A DNA stretch of 49,332 nt from Erysipelotrichaceae bacterium (GCA_017404785.1 JAFRBQ010000005.1:1-49332), one strand, 5' to 3'; numbered from the stretch's first letter, positions 14,058 through 24,333 are shown. Program-made: numbers and translations. Notes: generated by a model from the sequence alone, not told the origin.

Positions 14058-15248
14058 CTAGAGACCTAAAACTCTGACTGTATCGTTGACGATAGCCAGT
14101 TCTTCGTTTGTCGGAACGACAAATACCTTTACTTTAGAATCAGCCAGAGAGAGTTCCTGTTCGTTATGTGTCTTGCTGTTGAGTTCGTAGTCAACCTTGA
14201 TTCCCAGAGGTTCTTCAAGCTTCTTGCAGATCATCTCTCTTACAAGAGTTGCATGTTCGCCAAGGCCGGCTGTAAATGTCAGAACATCTACATGACCTAA
14301 CTGCATGACGTAACCGCCTACGACATTGATGACTCTGTTGACATACAGATCATAAGTGAGCTTGGCTCTTTCGTTGCCTTCGTTCATGGCGTTTTCGACA
14401 TCCCTTGAATCGGAAGAAACACCGGAAATACCAGCCATACCTGATTGCTTGTTGAGATATGTTTCCATCTCATCTGGAGTGCAGCCCAGTTTCTTCATCA
14501 TGAAATAGACGACTGTTGGGTCGATATCACCGCATCTGGTGCCCATCATGATACCGCCAAGTGGTGATAAGCCCATTGAAGTATTGATACATTTGCCGCC
14601 TTTGATGGCTGTTATGGAAGCGCCTGAACCAAGGTGCATCGTGATGATGTTGAGATCCTTGATATCCTTGCCCATGAGTTCGGCAGTTCTGTTGGCAACA
14701 TACTTGTGAGATGTGCCATGTGCGCCATATCTTCTTACCTTATGATCGGTATACCACTCGTAAGGTACCGGGAACAGATATGATTCAGGTCCCATCGTCT
14801 GATGGAAAGCCGTATCAAATACGAAAACGTGTTCGATATTAGGAAGTGCCTTCTTGAAAGCTTCGTAGCAGGTCAGATGCGCTGCATTGTGAAGCGGAGC
14901 GATATCGATCAGTTCTCTTACCTTGTCTACTACATAAGGATCGACCTTTACGGAATCAGAGAAATACGGACCACCTTGCACGATTCTGTGTCCGGCAGCC
15001 TTGATCTCGTCCAATGACTGTACGATGCCATAAGCCTTCAAGGCATCAAGCAGGAGGTCTACTGCGACCTGATGGTTAGGTACAGGAGTCTTCTTGGAGA
15101 TCCTTTCACCGTTTACATTGATACCGAAAATACCCATCTCCAGACCGATTCTTTCAACATTGCCGCTGGTCAGGACTTTTCCTTCAGGCATTTCGAATAG
15201 TTGGAATTTCAATGATGAACTTCCGGAGTTAACAGCCATAATTTTCAT
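14058..15248 (-). CDS. ackA: Acetate kinase
   Basis: A 396-residue ASKHA-fold kinase that transfers phosphate between acetyl phosphate and ADP, yielding ATP in fermentation. NSGSSSLKFQLFE at the N-terminus, HGTSHKYVA with the catalytic His region near residue 175, HLGSGAS near 205 and the C-terminal FTAGLGEHA are family signatures. GGGAGAG precedes the ATG. No phosphotransacetylase gene is adjacent. It lies six bases after ylxM, where ffh would usually be found in Bacillota. Confidence 0.97.
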   Translation of the reverse strand: MKIMAVNSGSSSLKFQLFEMPEGKVLTSGNVERIGLEMGIFGINVNGERISKKTPVPNHQVAVDLLLDALKAYGIVQSLDEIKAAGHRIVQGGPYFSDSVKVDPYVVDKVRELIDIAPLHNAAHLTCYEAFKKALPNIEHVFVFDTAFHQTMGPESYLFPVPYEWYTDHKVRRYGAHGTSHKYVANRTAELMGKDIKDLNIITMHLGSGASITAIKGGKCINTSMGLSPLGGIMMGTRCGDIDPTVVYFMMKKLGCTPDEMETYLNKQSGMAGISGVSSDSRDVENAMNEGNERAKLTYDLYVNRVINVVGGYVMQLGHVDVLTFTAGLGEHATLVREMICKKLEEPLGIKVDYELNSKTHNEQELSLADSKVKVFVVPTNEELAIVNDTVRVLGL

Positions 15249-15254
15249 AAATTT

Positions 15255-15578
15255 TTACTCTCCCTGTGTAATCTTATATAGCTTTTTTACATACGAATCT
15301 AGCAATTCGTCATCTTCTTTTTTCATCTGTTCCATCAACTCATTCAGTTTATTATCTTTTTCAACGAGTTTCAAATGATCCTCGAGCTCAGTAAGTTTTC
15401 TGATGGTCCTCTGGATCAGGTCCTGGATGGCACTCTTGGATACATTGTAGTTTTCCGCGATCTCGGACATGGAAAGATCCTCATTGTAGTAATCGCTGAA
15501 GATATCTCTTTGGTGTCTGGTCAGGAAATCGCCGTAATAATCCAGCAACAAGGCATAGTATTCACGATCATGAGGCAT
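15255..15578 (-). CDS. ylxM: YlxM/p13-like helix-turn-helix protein (UPF0122)
   Basis: A 107-residue protein with a sigma-factor-region-4-like helix-turn-helix (RHQRDIFSDYYNEDLSMSEI, then NVSKSAIQDLIQRT). In Bacillota it is usually encoded with ffh and ftsY, and streptococcal YlxM modulates signal recognition particle activity. The C-terminal third is a charged helix. The ATG overlaps the ftsY stop by 11 bases. The usual downstream ffh gene is missing from this locus. Confidence 0.88.
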   Translation of the reverse strand: MPHDREYYALLLDYYGDFLTRHQRDIFSDYYNEDLSMSEIAENYNVSKSAIQDLIQRTIRKLTELEDHLKLVEKDNKLNELMEQMKKEDDELLDSYVKKLYKITQGE

Positions 15579-16512
15579 GTCTCAATTCTCCTATTATCGA
15601 ATCAAGATACATATCAAAATCAAAAGCCTGGATATCTTCCATGCTTTCACCTACAGTGATATAGCGAACCGGGATACCGGTGATGTTCTTGATCGCAATG
15701 ATGATACCGCCTTTTGAAGTTCCATCCATCTTGGTGAGGATGACTCCGTTAAGGTCGGTTATCTCATTGAACAGTTCGGCCTGAGAAAGACCGTTCTGTC
15801 CCGTGTTGGCATCCAACACCAGCCAGGTATTATGTGGTGCCCCTTCTATTTCCTTGCCTAAGACTCTATGCATCTTTTCCAGTTCTGCCATAAGATTCAG
15901 CTTATTCTGAAGTCTTCCGGCTGTATCACAGATCAGTATATCGACATTGTTTTCCTTGGCATAGCGGCAACCCTGAACCAGAACGGAACTTGGATCTTCG
16001 TTTTCCTTGCCACAGATGCATGGAACATCAAGTCTGTCAGCCCAGTTTTTGAGCTGTTCAACTGCTCCGGCTCTGAAGGTATCGGCCGCAACAAGACCGA
16101 CCTTCTTCCCTTCTTCCTTGTACATATTCGCAAGCTTGGCGCAGGTCGAAGTCTTGCCCGAACCGTTAACGCCGACCATCAGGATGACTGTTGGTCCGTT
16201 TTCGTTAAAGACGATCTCGCTGTCAGGTTTTTCATAGTATACTTCTTTGAAGGCCTGACCTAAAAAGTTCATGATGTCCTTGGCAAACAGATAGTAATAA
16301 TTCTGGCAGATTTCAAAGAATCGGTCACAGATGATCTCGGATGTGCGATAGCCAATATCCGCTTCGATCATGGTCACCATTAGCTGTTCCATGAAATCTT
16401 CCTTGTTCTGCTTCTTGTTTTCCGTGACAAAACGCAGTTTTTTGCCTAAGGAATCATTGGTCTTGGCAAAACCGTGAAGATACTTGTTTTTATCTTTTGA
16501 AAAGAAGCCCAT
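15568..16512 (-). CDS. ftsY: Signal recognition particle receptor FtsY
   Basis: A 314-residue SRP GTPase that docks ribosome-nascent chain complexes at the membrane. The N-terminal helical N domain is followed by the G domain: GVNGSGKTSTCAKLAN (P-loop) near residue 113, DTFRAGAVEQLKNW, DTAGRLQ, TKMDGTSKGG and the terminal GESMEDIQAFD. The acidic A domain found in E. coli is essentially absent, as usual in Bacillota. Start and smc stop overlap (TAATG). Confidence 0.96.
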   Translation of the reverse strand: MGFFSKDKNKYLHGFAKTNDSLGKKLRFVTENKKQNKEDFMEQLMVTMIEADIGYRTSEIICDRFFEICQNYYYLFAKDIMNFLGQAFKEVYYEKPDSEIVFNENGPTVILMVGVNGSGKTSTCAKLANMYKEEGKKVGLVAADTFRAGAVEQLKNWADRLDVPCICGKENEDPSSVLVQGCRYAKENNVDILICDTAGRLQNKLNLMAELEKMHRVLGKEIEGAPHNTWLVLDANTGQNGLSQAELFNEITDLNGVILTKMDGTSKGGIIIAIKNITGIPVRYITVGESMEDIQAFDFDMYLDSIIGELRHAS

Positions 16513-19454
16513 TATGCCTGAGCTCCTTTGCTTTCTTCTTTTTCAGACATTTCGATCGCATCGACCAGTTTGACTTTCAGCATCTGTGATACACCACGCT
16601 TCTGCATGGTAACGCCATAGAGCGAATCGCACTGTTCCATCGTTCCAGGACGATGTGTGATGATGAGGAACTGTGATTTATCGGTAAAGTCCTTGACGTA
16701 TTTCGCAAATCTTTCAACATTGGCGACATCAAGCGCTGATTCGATCTCATCAAAGATGATCAGTGGCTGTGGTCTGACTTTAAGGATCGTGAACAGTACA
16801 GAAATGGCGATAAGTGATTTTTCACCGCCGGAGAAGAGCCTGATGGATTTGACAGACTTTCCAGGAGGTTGAACATCGATATCGATCCCGGTATTCAGGA
16901 TATCGTTAGGATCTTCAAGGACCAGCTTGGCCTTGCCGCCGCCAAAGAGTCTGCCAAAGACGGCCGGCAGTTCGGCGTTGATCGCATTGAAGGTCTTTTC
17001 AAACTGAACTTTCATGATCTCATCCATCTCATCGATGGCGGCCAGGATCTTGTCTCTTGAAGCGATCAGATCATCATAGTTGCGCTTGAGGAATTCGTAT
17101 CTTTCATTGACTTCGGAGAATTCTTCCGGAGCAGCCATGTTGACATTGCCAAGTTCCTGAATGTCTCTTCTTAAGTTCATGACCTCTTCCTTGGCTGTTT
17201 CATCGATCTCAATGTCGGAATTCTGCACTGCGTATTCAAAAGTCATCTGATATTCGGAAGCCAGACGGTTGAGGTTGTTCTCAAGTTTGGTTTCAAGAAC
17301 TGCCTTATTGGTGTTGATCGCAGAGATGCCGTTCTTGGTCTCATCGAGCTGTCTTCTGATCTGGCGGATCTGCTGATCCTTGCGGTCGATCTCGGCTGAA
17401 AGTTTCATTCTCTCTTCCCTTTTCAGTTTCAGGGAGTTGGAAAGCTCATCTTTCTTGGCGTAATTCGCTGAAAGCTGCGCGATAACGGAATCGGACATGC
17501 TTTCTTTATTATCACTAGGTTTGACCATTTCAAAATCAGCCTGCATCTTTTCATATTTGGCTCTCTTGGAATCGACGATCGGTTCAAGCTGAGCAATGGC
17601 GATCCTTTTTTCGGTAAGTTGCGAATCCAGAGTCTCCTTCTGGGAAATCAGTGAATTGTAACGCTTATTCGCCAGTTCATTTTCTGCTCTGTAGGAAACA
17701 AGATCACTTTCGATCCTGTCGAGTTCAGCCTGGGCTGTGATCAAAGAGACTTCATTCTTGGCTTTACCACCGGTCATGGAACCGCCCTTGTGGACGATCT
17801 CCCCTTCGATCGTGACGATCTTGTATCCGTATTTGAGCAAAGCTGAAAGATTATTGGCGTTTTCCAGATTATCACAGACCAGGATATTGGAAAGTAAAGA
17901 ATCCCTCACCGGTTCAAATGCACTGTCGCAGCTGCAGAAATCATAGGCTGTTCCCAAAAAGCCCTTGGTGTTTTCACAGATGATGCTGTCTTCGTATTTG
18001 ACAAGATGCTGTTTGCACACAGTTAAAGGAAGGAATGTTGCCCTTCCGGATTTGTTTCGCTTCAAAAAGTCGATAGCCTTTCTGGCTGCTTCCTCATCCT
18101 TGGTGACGATATGATAGACGCTGCCGGCCAAAGCTGTAGCGATAGCTTCTTCATAGCCCTTCTCAGGATGGATCTCCTGACCGATGACTCCTAAAATGCC
18201 ATAAAGTGATGACTTGTTTGACATGATGGCCTGTACACCGGCCTGATTGACTGATGAGAACGGATCGGCAAGTACGTTACGCAATACTTCTGCTCGATTG
18301 GTGATCCTGTTGAGCACACTTGCAGCCTCATCCTTCTTCAAAGACGCATCAGCCAACTGCGCTGAGGAGTTTTCGATATTGGTGTGGATCATCTCGATCT
18401 CGGAACGCAGTTTGTTCAGACGTTCAAGTCTGTCTTCATATTCAAACTTGGCTTCATTGATGGATGATTCCATTTCCTTGATCTTTTCTTCAGAAGAGCC
18501 CATCTGCAGGGCATATTTTCTTCTTTCATCGATCTCGATCCTTCTGGCTTCAAGATTCTGGATCTCGTTGATGATCATCATCAGCTTTTCCTGAATGCTG
18601 TTGATCTCCTTGTCGTATTCTCTTAAACGGCTCTTGGATTCAAAATTGCTGTTTTCATGAACCTGGATCGTTGTTTCGTGCATGGCTAAAGCAGTCTCCA
18701 GATCAAACAGTGACTTTTCCAGTTCAACTTTAGAGGCATTGAGATTCTGAATATCGCTGACCAGAACGGCAACTTCGATCTGTTCGAGTCTTGACTTCTT
18801 TTCTCTGTAGATCTCGGCTTTTTTGGCCTGTCTTTTCAAAGGAGAGACCTGTCTTTCCAGTTCGGAAAGTATATCAAAGGTGCGATCAAGATTCTCCTTG
18901 GTCCTTTCCAGTTTATTCAATGATTCGATCTTTCTTTTCTTGTATTTGGATACGCCGGCAGCATCTTCAAAGATCTCACGGCGATCATAAGGTTTGGCTT
19001 CCGCAAAAGCCGATACATTGCCCTGCGATATCATGGACAGAGAATTCTTGCCTAGACCGGTATCCATGATCAGATCGATGATATCCTTGTATCTGACATT
19101 TTTCTTGTTGATCAGATACTCGGCATCCTGATCGGTATTGTATATCCTTCTGGTCAGTTCGATCTCTTCCAGATCGGAATTGAGAAAATGATTGGAGTTA
19201 TCAAAGACCAGTGTGACTTCAGCCATGTTCATCGGCTTTCTTTCTTCCGTGCCCGCAAAGATGATATCGGTCATCTTTTCACCTCTGAGCGATTTGACTG
19301 ACTGTTCACCTAATACCCATCTTATGGCATCAGAAATATTTGATTTGCCACAACCGTTAGGACCGACAATGCCGGTCACCGGATCTTCGAAATCAATCTT
19401 TATATTATCAGCAAAGGATTTAAATCCCTGCATTTCAATGCGCTTTAAAAACAT
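16512..19454 (-). CDS. smc: Chromosome segregation protein SMC
   Basis: A 980-residue condensin ATPase. Walker A GPNGCGKSNISDAIRW is near residue 33. The first coiled coil runs to about residue 400, the hinge occupies about 405-535 (ends KGGSMTGG), and the second coil returns to the head with signature LFSGGEKSLIAISVL and Walker B LIIFDEIESALD. B. subtilis SMC has 1186 residues, so each coiled-coil arm is roughly 100 residues shorter here. An in-frame TTG precedes the ATG, but AAAGGAG five bases upstream selects the ATG at 19454. rnc, the frequent upstream partner, is not present. Confidence 0.95.
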   Translation of the reverse strand: MFLKRIEMQGFKSFADNIKIDFEDPVTGIVGPNGCGKSNISDAIRWVLGEQSVKSLRGEKMTDIIFAGTEERKPMNMAEVTLVFDNSNHFLNSDLEEIELTRRIYNTDQDAEYLINKKNVRYKDIIDLIMDTGLGKNSLSMISQGNVSAFAEAKPYDRREIFEDAAGVSKYKKRKIESLNKLERTKENLDRTFDILSELERQVSPLKRQAKKAEIYREKKSRLEQIEVAVLVSDIQNLNASKVELEKSLFDLETALAMHETTIQVHENSNFESKSRLREYDKEINSIQEKLMMIINEIQNLEARRIEIDERRKYALQMGSSEEKIKEMESSINEAKFEYEDRLERLNKLRSEIEMIHTNIENSSAQLADASLKKDEAASVLNRITNRAEVLRNVLADPFSSVNQAGVQAIMSNKSSLYGILGVIGQEIHPEKGYEEAIATALAGSVYHIVTKDEEAARKAIDFLKRNKSGRATFLPLTVCKQHLVKYEDSIICENTKGFLGTAYDFCSCDSAFEPVRDSLLSNILVCDNLENANNLSALLKYGYKIVTIEGEIVHKGGSMTGGKAKNEVSLITAQAELDRIESDLVSYRAENELANKRYNSLISQKETLDSQLTEKRIAIAQLEPIVDSKRAKYEKMQADFEMVKPSDNKESMSDSVIAQLSANYAKKDELSNSLKLKREERMKLSAEIDRKDQQIRQIRRQLDETKNGISAINTNKAVLETKLENNLNRLASEYQMTFEYAVQNSDIEIDETAKEEVMNLRRDIQELGNVNMAAPEEFSEVNERYEFLKRNYDDLIASRDKILAAIDEMDEIMKVQFEKTFNAINAELPAVFGRLFGGGKAKLVLEDPNDILNTGIDIDVQPPGKSVKSIRLFSGGEKSLIAISVLFTILKVRPQPLIIFDEIESALDVANVERFAKYVKDFTDKSQFLIITHRPGTMEQCDSLYGVTMQKRGVSQMLKVKLVDAIEMSEKEESKGAQA

Positions 19455-19478
19455 CAAATCTCCTTTTAGTACCTAGTT

Positions 19479-19484
19479 ATTATA
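19479..19484 (-). promoter_or_regulatory. -10 element upstream of smc
   Basis: A perfect TATAAT lies on the minus strand in the 60-base gap between the U32 peptidase gene and smc. The predicted transcript start is about 18 bases before the smc ATG, leaving room for AAAGGAG. No convincing -35 hexamer was found. Confidence 0.45.
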
Positions 19485-19514
19485 TCAAAGTTTTAAAAAC
19501 TAATTATACTTATT

Positions 19515-21569
19515 TTATGTTTCGATAAATAATGGCAGACACCCTTCATTCAGGATGTTTTCCTTGCTGTTAATTGATATCTCTGTCACATCATGAGCAA
19601 AGTCGATATCATAGCGGTTGTTTCCATCATCCAGATAGTATTTAAGGCCGTTTTCCGTGTATTTTGACAGCGGTTTAGATTTGATATACATCAATACCCT
19701 TTTGCCCGAAACAAACTGATATGGCCTTATTTTACGCCTGTTGCGGGTCTTATAGGCTTCTATGAGGTCACTTATTTCATTGTCTTTAAGTTCACTTGAA
19801 AGAACTATATGATCAAAGCCCAGTCTTTTTAGGAATTCATAGGCATAGGAATTGGTGACATTCAGGGTGTAGTAAGCGATCTTGTCCTGATAATCCTTAA
19901 GCAGACCGCCAAATTCTGAGATAACGGCTTTTTCTGTTTCAGCGTATCTGCTTTCTCTGTTTATGACAAAATTGATCGGATACTTCTTGTCATTAAGGAA
20001 GATCTGATCATCCTTTTCGATCATTTCCTTTTCATCTGTATCATCTTTGAGATCGCATAATTCCGCCTGTGATCTTAATTCTTCTCTTTTAAAACTGTTA
20101 AGACGGTATTCATTGAATTCTTCGATGGCGCTCCTTCTGATTTCGTTGAGCTCCTTGATGGTCAAAAAGGCATCATCTGTATCAAGTTTGAAAGAATCAA
20201 GATAATATTCCGTATCATTGAGCTTGGAGAGCTGTCTTCTTACAGTATCTTCATTTAAAGGGGCTTTTAAGGCCTTCTGAGCGATTATATTTGATCTGAT
20301 GGTATATTTATCATCCAGACATTTAAGGCTCACTTCGACGTTTTTATCAGGATATATTGAAAGATCAAATTCCAGAGGCATCTTCTTTTCAGAAGCCTCA
20401 TTTATCTGATTCTCCAGAATGAAGTCCTGAGTCTTGTAGACTTTGCCGCTCAGTTTCTCTTTTGTAAGGATCGAGACGATCTCCCCCTTCTTTCCCTGAT
20501 TTACCAGCAGGGAATCCTTGTACAGCATGTTTACGATACAACCGAAATCATTGATCCTGATACCATCGAACTGATTGAGCTCTCTGCTCAATCTGATGTA
20601 GGTATGATCATTGCGGTTGTTTACTACTTCGCCGATCTCAATCCCCAGATGATTAGGTGTCTTCTGACCGAAAAGATCATTGCGGTCAAAAAGCAGATCG
20701 TCAGTGAAATTGCGGTTGAACAGGACCCTCAGTTTATCCATCTCTTCTTTACTGATCCTGAATCTTCTGCCAGCAAGATATTCATCGATCGCTTTACGGT
20801 AGAGACTTGTGACAAATCCGACATAGGCGCTGGATTTCATCCTTCCTTCGATCTTGAAAGAAGAGACTCCGGCATCGATGAGGTCAGGAATATCATCAAT
20901 AAGACACATGTCTTTTGGGGAAAGCAGATATTTTGTATCGGTATTAAGTTTCCTATCTTCTTCATAAAGATCGTATCTGAGCCTGCAGCATTGTGCACAC
21001 ATGCCCTTGTTGGCAGAACGGTTCTTGGCAAAAGATGACATCAGACACTGACCGGAATAGGAAACGCAGATTGCTCCATGGACAAAGACCTCAACTTCTA
21101 TACCGTTGCCTGTGCATTGTCTGATGAGTTCAAGATCCGATTCTCTGGCCAGGACTACCCTTTTGAAACCCAGTTTCTTTGCGTTTAAAACACCGTTAAG
21201 ATTGTGGACGTGCATCTGCGTCGAACAGTGAAGTTCAAAATCAGGATATCTTTCCTTGAGTACGTAATATAAGCCAAGATCCTGTATGAGCAGCGCATCG
21301 ACATTGCTTCGATAATAGAAATCGGCCATTTTCAGGGCGTTTTCAAACTCCTTTTCATTGAGCAGAGTATTAAGAGTCACAAATATCCTTACACCTCTCA
21401 AGTGGGCGTATCTGATAGCATCAATAAGTTCCTGATTGTCGAAATTGTTCGCAAAAGCGCGTGCTGAAAAATTCTTTCCGCCCAGATATACGGCATCTGC
21501 TCCATTGGCTATTGCAGCCTTAAGGCAGGCAAAATTACCTGCGGGTGATAAAAGTTCCACTTTTTTCAT
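19515..21569 (-). CDS. Peptidase U32 family protein
   Basis: A 684-residue two-part protein. The N-terminal U32 domain (about 1-330) begins ELLSPAGNFACLKAAIANGADAVYLG (shown in part) and includes a Cys cluster (GAICVSYSGQC and GMCAQCCRLR) that in this family binds an iron-sulfur cluster. The C-terminal half resembles the extension (DUF3656-like) found in long family members. Characterised relatives (TrhP, RlhA) are needed for tRNA or rRNA hydroxylation rather than proteolysis; which applies here is unclear. It starts four bases before the holA stop. Confidence 0.85.
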   Translation of the reverse strand: MKKVELLSPAGNFACLKAAIANGADAVYLGGKNFSARAFANNFDNQELIDAIRYAHLRGVRIFVTLNTLLNEKEFENALKMADFYYRSNVDALLIQDLGLYYVLKERYPDFELHCSTQMHVHNLNGVLNAKKLGFKRVVLARESDLELIRQCTGNGIEVEVFVHGAICVSYSGQCLMSSFAKNRSANKGMCAQCCRLRYDLYEEDRKLNTDTKYLLSPKDMCLIDDIPDLIDAGVSSFKIEGRMKSSAYVGFVTSLYRKAIDEYLAGRRFRISKEEMDKLRVLFNRNFTDDLLFDRNDLFGQKTPNHLGIEIGEVVNNRNDHTYIRLSRELNQFDGIRINDFGCIVNMLYKDSLLVNQGKKGEIVSILTKEKLSGKVYKTQDFILENQINEASEKKMPLEFDLSIYPDKNVEVSLKCLDDKYTIRSNIIAQKALKAPLNEDTVRRQLSKLNDTEYYLDSFKLDTDDAFLTIKELNEIRRSAIEEFNEYRLNSFKREELRSQAELCDLKDDTDEKEMIEKDDQIFLNDKKYPINFVINRESRYAETEKAVISEFGGLLKDYQDKIAYYTLNVTNSYAYEFLKRLGFDHIVLSSELKDNEISDLIEAYKTRNRRKIRPYQFVSGKRVLMYIKSKPLSKYTENGLKYYLDDGNNRYDIDFAHDVTEISINSKENILNEGCLPLFIET

Positions 21570-22510
21570 TTCTTGAGAAGCTCCAGGATGAACAGTTCAA
21601 AACGCGAACTGTCACTTACCGAATTGTCGCTCTTACATTTGATGTCAAGATCGCTCAGCTTATAAAGCAGTTCAATGATCTGTCTCTTGTCCAGAACATT
21701 GATCGTCGCCATGGCCTTATTGTAGCGGTATTCATTGATATTGCACAGTTCCATGATCTCTGGCTTCTTCTTGCCTGAAGATACGTAATAGGCGATCTGA
21801 TAAAGATATCTTAACTGCGAAGCAAGAAGCCCAATGACACTTAAAGCGGAATCGTTCTCATTAAGAAGTTTTCTTTCGCTGCTTATGGCTTTGGAGATAT
21901 CTTTACTGGTCAAAGCGTTGATCAGTTCAAAGCTGTCATTATCATCAGATGCACTGCAAAGTCTGTTTATGACCTGAGCAGTTATCGTTTCAGGATAAAG
22001 CTTAAGGACTTCAAGATTGCTGTTGAGCAGCGTTGCACTTCTTTTACAGATATTGCTTAAGAGAGTGACAGCTTCGTTGTTCAGTTTCAATCCTTCTTCG
22101 TTGAGTCTTGTCCTGACATAGCTGTTGAAATTGCGGTAATCGTAGGAATTCAGTGTTATCAGCTGGGCATTCTCGTTGATCTTCTTGAATGCCTTGAGAC
22201 GGTTATTGAAATTGTTCTGATAGGTATAGAAGATCAGATCGGTCTCATAGACGGGATTATCCACATAGTTGTAGACCGGTTCAAGTTTCTTGTCATCCAC
22301 TTTTCTGACCAGAAAATCCGGTTCCTCCACTAGGACCAGTGAACCTGAAGAAAATAACGAGTTTCCCAGACATGATTCGATTAATTCATCATAGGAAAAA
22401 ACCTTGTCACGTCCATCGAATCTGATCGGATCATTGCCACTGTTCTTTATAATTTCATTTATCTTATCCCTGATGAAGCACTCTTCTTCACCATTAATCA
22501 TGTAGATCAT
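21566..22510 (-). CDS. holA: DNA polymerase III delta subunit
   Basis: A 314-residue clamp-loader subunit that opens the beta sliding clamp. The sequence begins IYMINGEEECFIRDKI in place of the P-loop region of other loader subunits, then follows the delta pattern (SLVLVEEPDF, FYTYQNNFNNRLKAFKKI, FELINALTSKDISKAI) with a C-terminal collar domain. The ATG overlaps the comEC stop by four bases, the usual comEC-holA arrangement in Bacillota. Confidence 0.92.
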   Translation of the reverse strand: MIYMINGEEECFIRDKINEIIKNSGNDPIRFDGRDKVFSYDELIESCLGNSLFSSGSLVLVEEPDFLVRKVDDKKLEPVYNYVDNPVYETDLIFYTYQNNFNNRLKAFKKINENAQLITLNSYDYRNFNSYVRTRLNEEGLKLNNEAVTLLSNICKRSATLLNSNLEVLKLYPETITAQVINRLCSASDDNDSFELINALTSKDISKAISSERKLLNENDSALSVIGLLASQLRYLYQIAYYVSSGKKKPEIMELCNINEYRYNKAMATINVLDKRQIIELLYKLSDLDIKCKSDNSVSDSSRFELFILELLKK

Positions 22511-24333
22511 TTCTTATTAATTATAACAAAATCATTATGGCCAATCTTGATAAAGTCAAGCACCCGAGAAAAACATATTTCGATGTTTCCGGAGTATTTT
22601 GTGATGAAATATCTTACCAGATAGCTATCAAGTGTATCGATGGTCTCGACACTGGGATGATTATACTTGCCATTGGTGGAAATGATTGCATATTCAGGCA
22701 GAATATTGCCGATCAGATAAGGGCTTGTTCCGGTATATGAGCCATGGTGAGAGACCTTGAGAAAATCGATCTTGAGTGGTCCATATCTTTCATAGATACG
22801 ATTTTCTACTTTCTTTGAAAGATCACCTGTAAAAAGGAATTTATAACCATCTATCTCTACAAGATAGACCAACGAATTGTCGTTGTCATTGTCAAAATCG
22901 CCCAGCTTAAGAAACTTAAACCTAGTGTTATGGATATACAGATCTCTACCTTCTTCAATGATCTCCTTTATTCTGAAATCTTTACTAAGATTTTCGATGT
23001 TTCCGTTATGATCTTCATCGTCATGGCTGATTATAAGATAATCGATCTCATATATCCCTTTTGAAAACAGCGTCTTTCTCAGCTTGTGATAATTGAATGA
23101 AGAACCTGTATCGATCAAAACATACTCCCCTGTAAAGGGGAAGGAAATAAGCGACGAATCACCCTGCCCCACATCAATGAAACAAAGATTCGTCAAAGGC
23201 AGATTGAAAGGACTTAAAATAAGAAGACATATCAGTGCCATCTGGGTATAGCGGTCAAGCCTGAATGATCTTTCGATAAGCAGAAACAGGATGATGCTGA
23301 TGAGTGAAATGCTTCCTCTGATCGGAAAGGATATCTGATTGATGAATGAGTAGATATTCAATAGAAAGATATAGATCTTTCCTAAAAAAGGCATGAAGAC
23401 CAGAAGAATGGAAAATAGATAAAAGAAGATCTTAACCTTCATAAGAAACTTAAACAGCAGAGTTTCAAACAGATCGATCTCTTTAAAGCACAATGACTCG
23501 ATAAGCAGAAGATAGATCCTGAAATCATATCTGGTCTTGAATAGTCCGATAAAAGAAAAAAGCAGTGGCAAAAGGATCGAATAGTTATAGAATAGATTGA
23601 AATTTAATATACATATGAATATCAGTTTATATGCAAGGATCTTTTCTTTATCCTGGTTGTGAAAAAGACACTCAAGTATAAGCAGGATGAATTTGACTTC
23701 AAAATTGAAGAATAAAGATATCAGAATGATGGAAGCGATACACAGCGGTATGGATCTTTTTCTGAGCATATTCAGGAAGTAGTATGAATAAAGCCCATAG
23801 CCTATATTAAAATGCAGAGTTTCATCATCGATATAGCGGTTGTACATTATTCTTGAAACAGCGTTTCCTTGAATTTCATCAAGCTTTTTGATCTGTCTTT
23901 CAACAAACAAACGTGGAAGAAATATATCATGTCTGACGTATTCGTTTCCGGTAAAGATGATGTTTTTCTTTAGAAACGACAACTCAGCTGTTTTACTGTA
24001 TCCGCAACAGCTGATGATCTGTCCACAACCTAGTTCTTCATCTGTATACAGGGCTACCTTATAGAAAAGCTTATCTACGATATAGTAATTATTGTTTCTG
24101 AAATCGATGATCCCTATATTCATGAAATCAGCAAGATAGTGTGAAACAAGAAGACTTACAGCCAGGAGCATGAGATAGATCACTGTTTCCTTGAAGTCAA
24201 AAGAAAGCAGGAAAAGTGCGATCAGTACATAAAGAAAGACATTATGAAAATAAAGTGACAAACATAATGCGATTGCCACTCTAAAGACAGATATATTCTC
24301 TGATTTTATTGAATTTGCTTTCACCGATCCCAT
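22507..24333 (-). CDS. comEC: DNA uptake channel protein ComEC/Rec2
   Basis: A polytopic membrane protein of about 608 residues that conducts single-stranded DNA into competent cells. Residues 20-85 and 210-410 contain many hydrophobic segments. The C-terminal metallo-beta-lactamase-like domain carries FIDVGQGDSSLISFP, LIDTGSS and ISHDDEDHNGN, followed by VSHHGSYTG. It is shorter than the roughly 750 residues of Bacillus ComEC. The start is uncertain: in-frame choices are TTG at 24354, ATG at 24333 and GTG at 24279, the last lying one base after the comEA stop. None has a convincing Shine-Dalgarno sequence. Confidence 0.9.
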   Translation of the reverse strand: MGSVKANSIKSENISVFRVAIALCLSLYFHNVFLYVLIALFLLSFDFKETVIYLMLLAVSLLVSHYLADFMNIGIIDFRNNNYYIVDKLFYKVALYTDEELGCGQIISCCGYSKTAELSFLKKNIIFTGNEYVRHDIFLPRLFVERQIKKLDEIQGNAVSRIMYNRYIDDETLHFNIGYGLYSYYFLNMLRKRSIPLCIASIILISLFFNFEVKFILLILECLFHNQDKEKILAYKLIFICILNFNLFYNYSILLPLLFSFIGLFKTRYDFRIYLLLIESLCFKEIDLFETLLFKFLMKVKIFFYLFSILLVFMPFLGKIYIFLLNIYSFINQISFPIRGSISLISIILFLLIERSFRLDRYTQMALICLLILSPFNLPLTNLCFIDVGQGDSSLISFPFTGEYVLIDTGSSFNYHKLRKTLFSKGIYEIDYLIISHDDEDHNGNIENLSKDFRIKEIIEEGRDLYIHNTRFKFLKLGDFDNDNDNSLVYLVEIDGYKFLFTGDLSKKVENRIYERYGPLKIDFLKVSHHGSYTGTSPYLIGNILPEYAIISTNGKYNHPSVETIDTLDSYLVRYFITKYSGNIEICFSRVLDFIKIGHNDFVIINKK

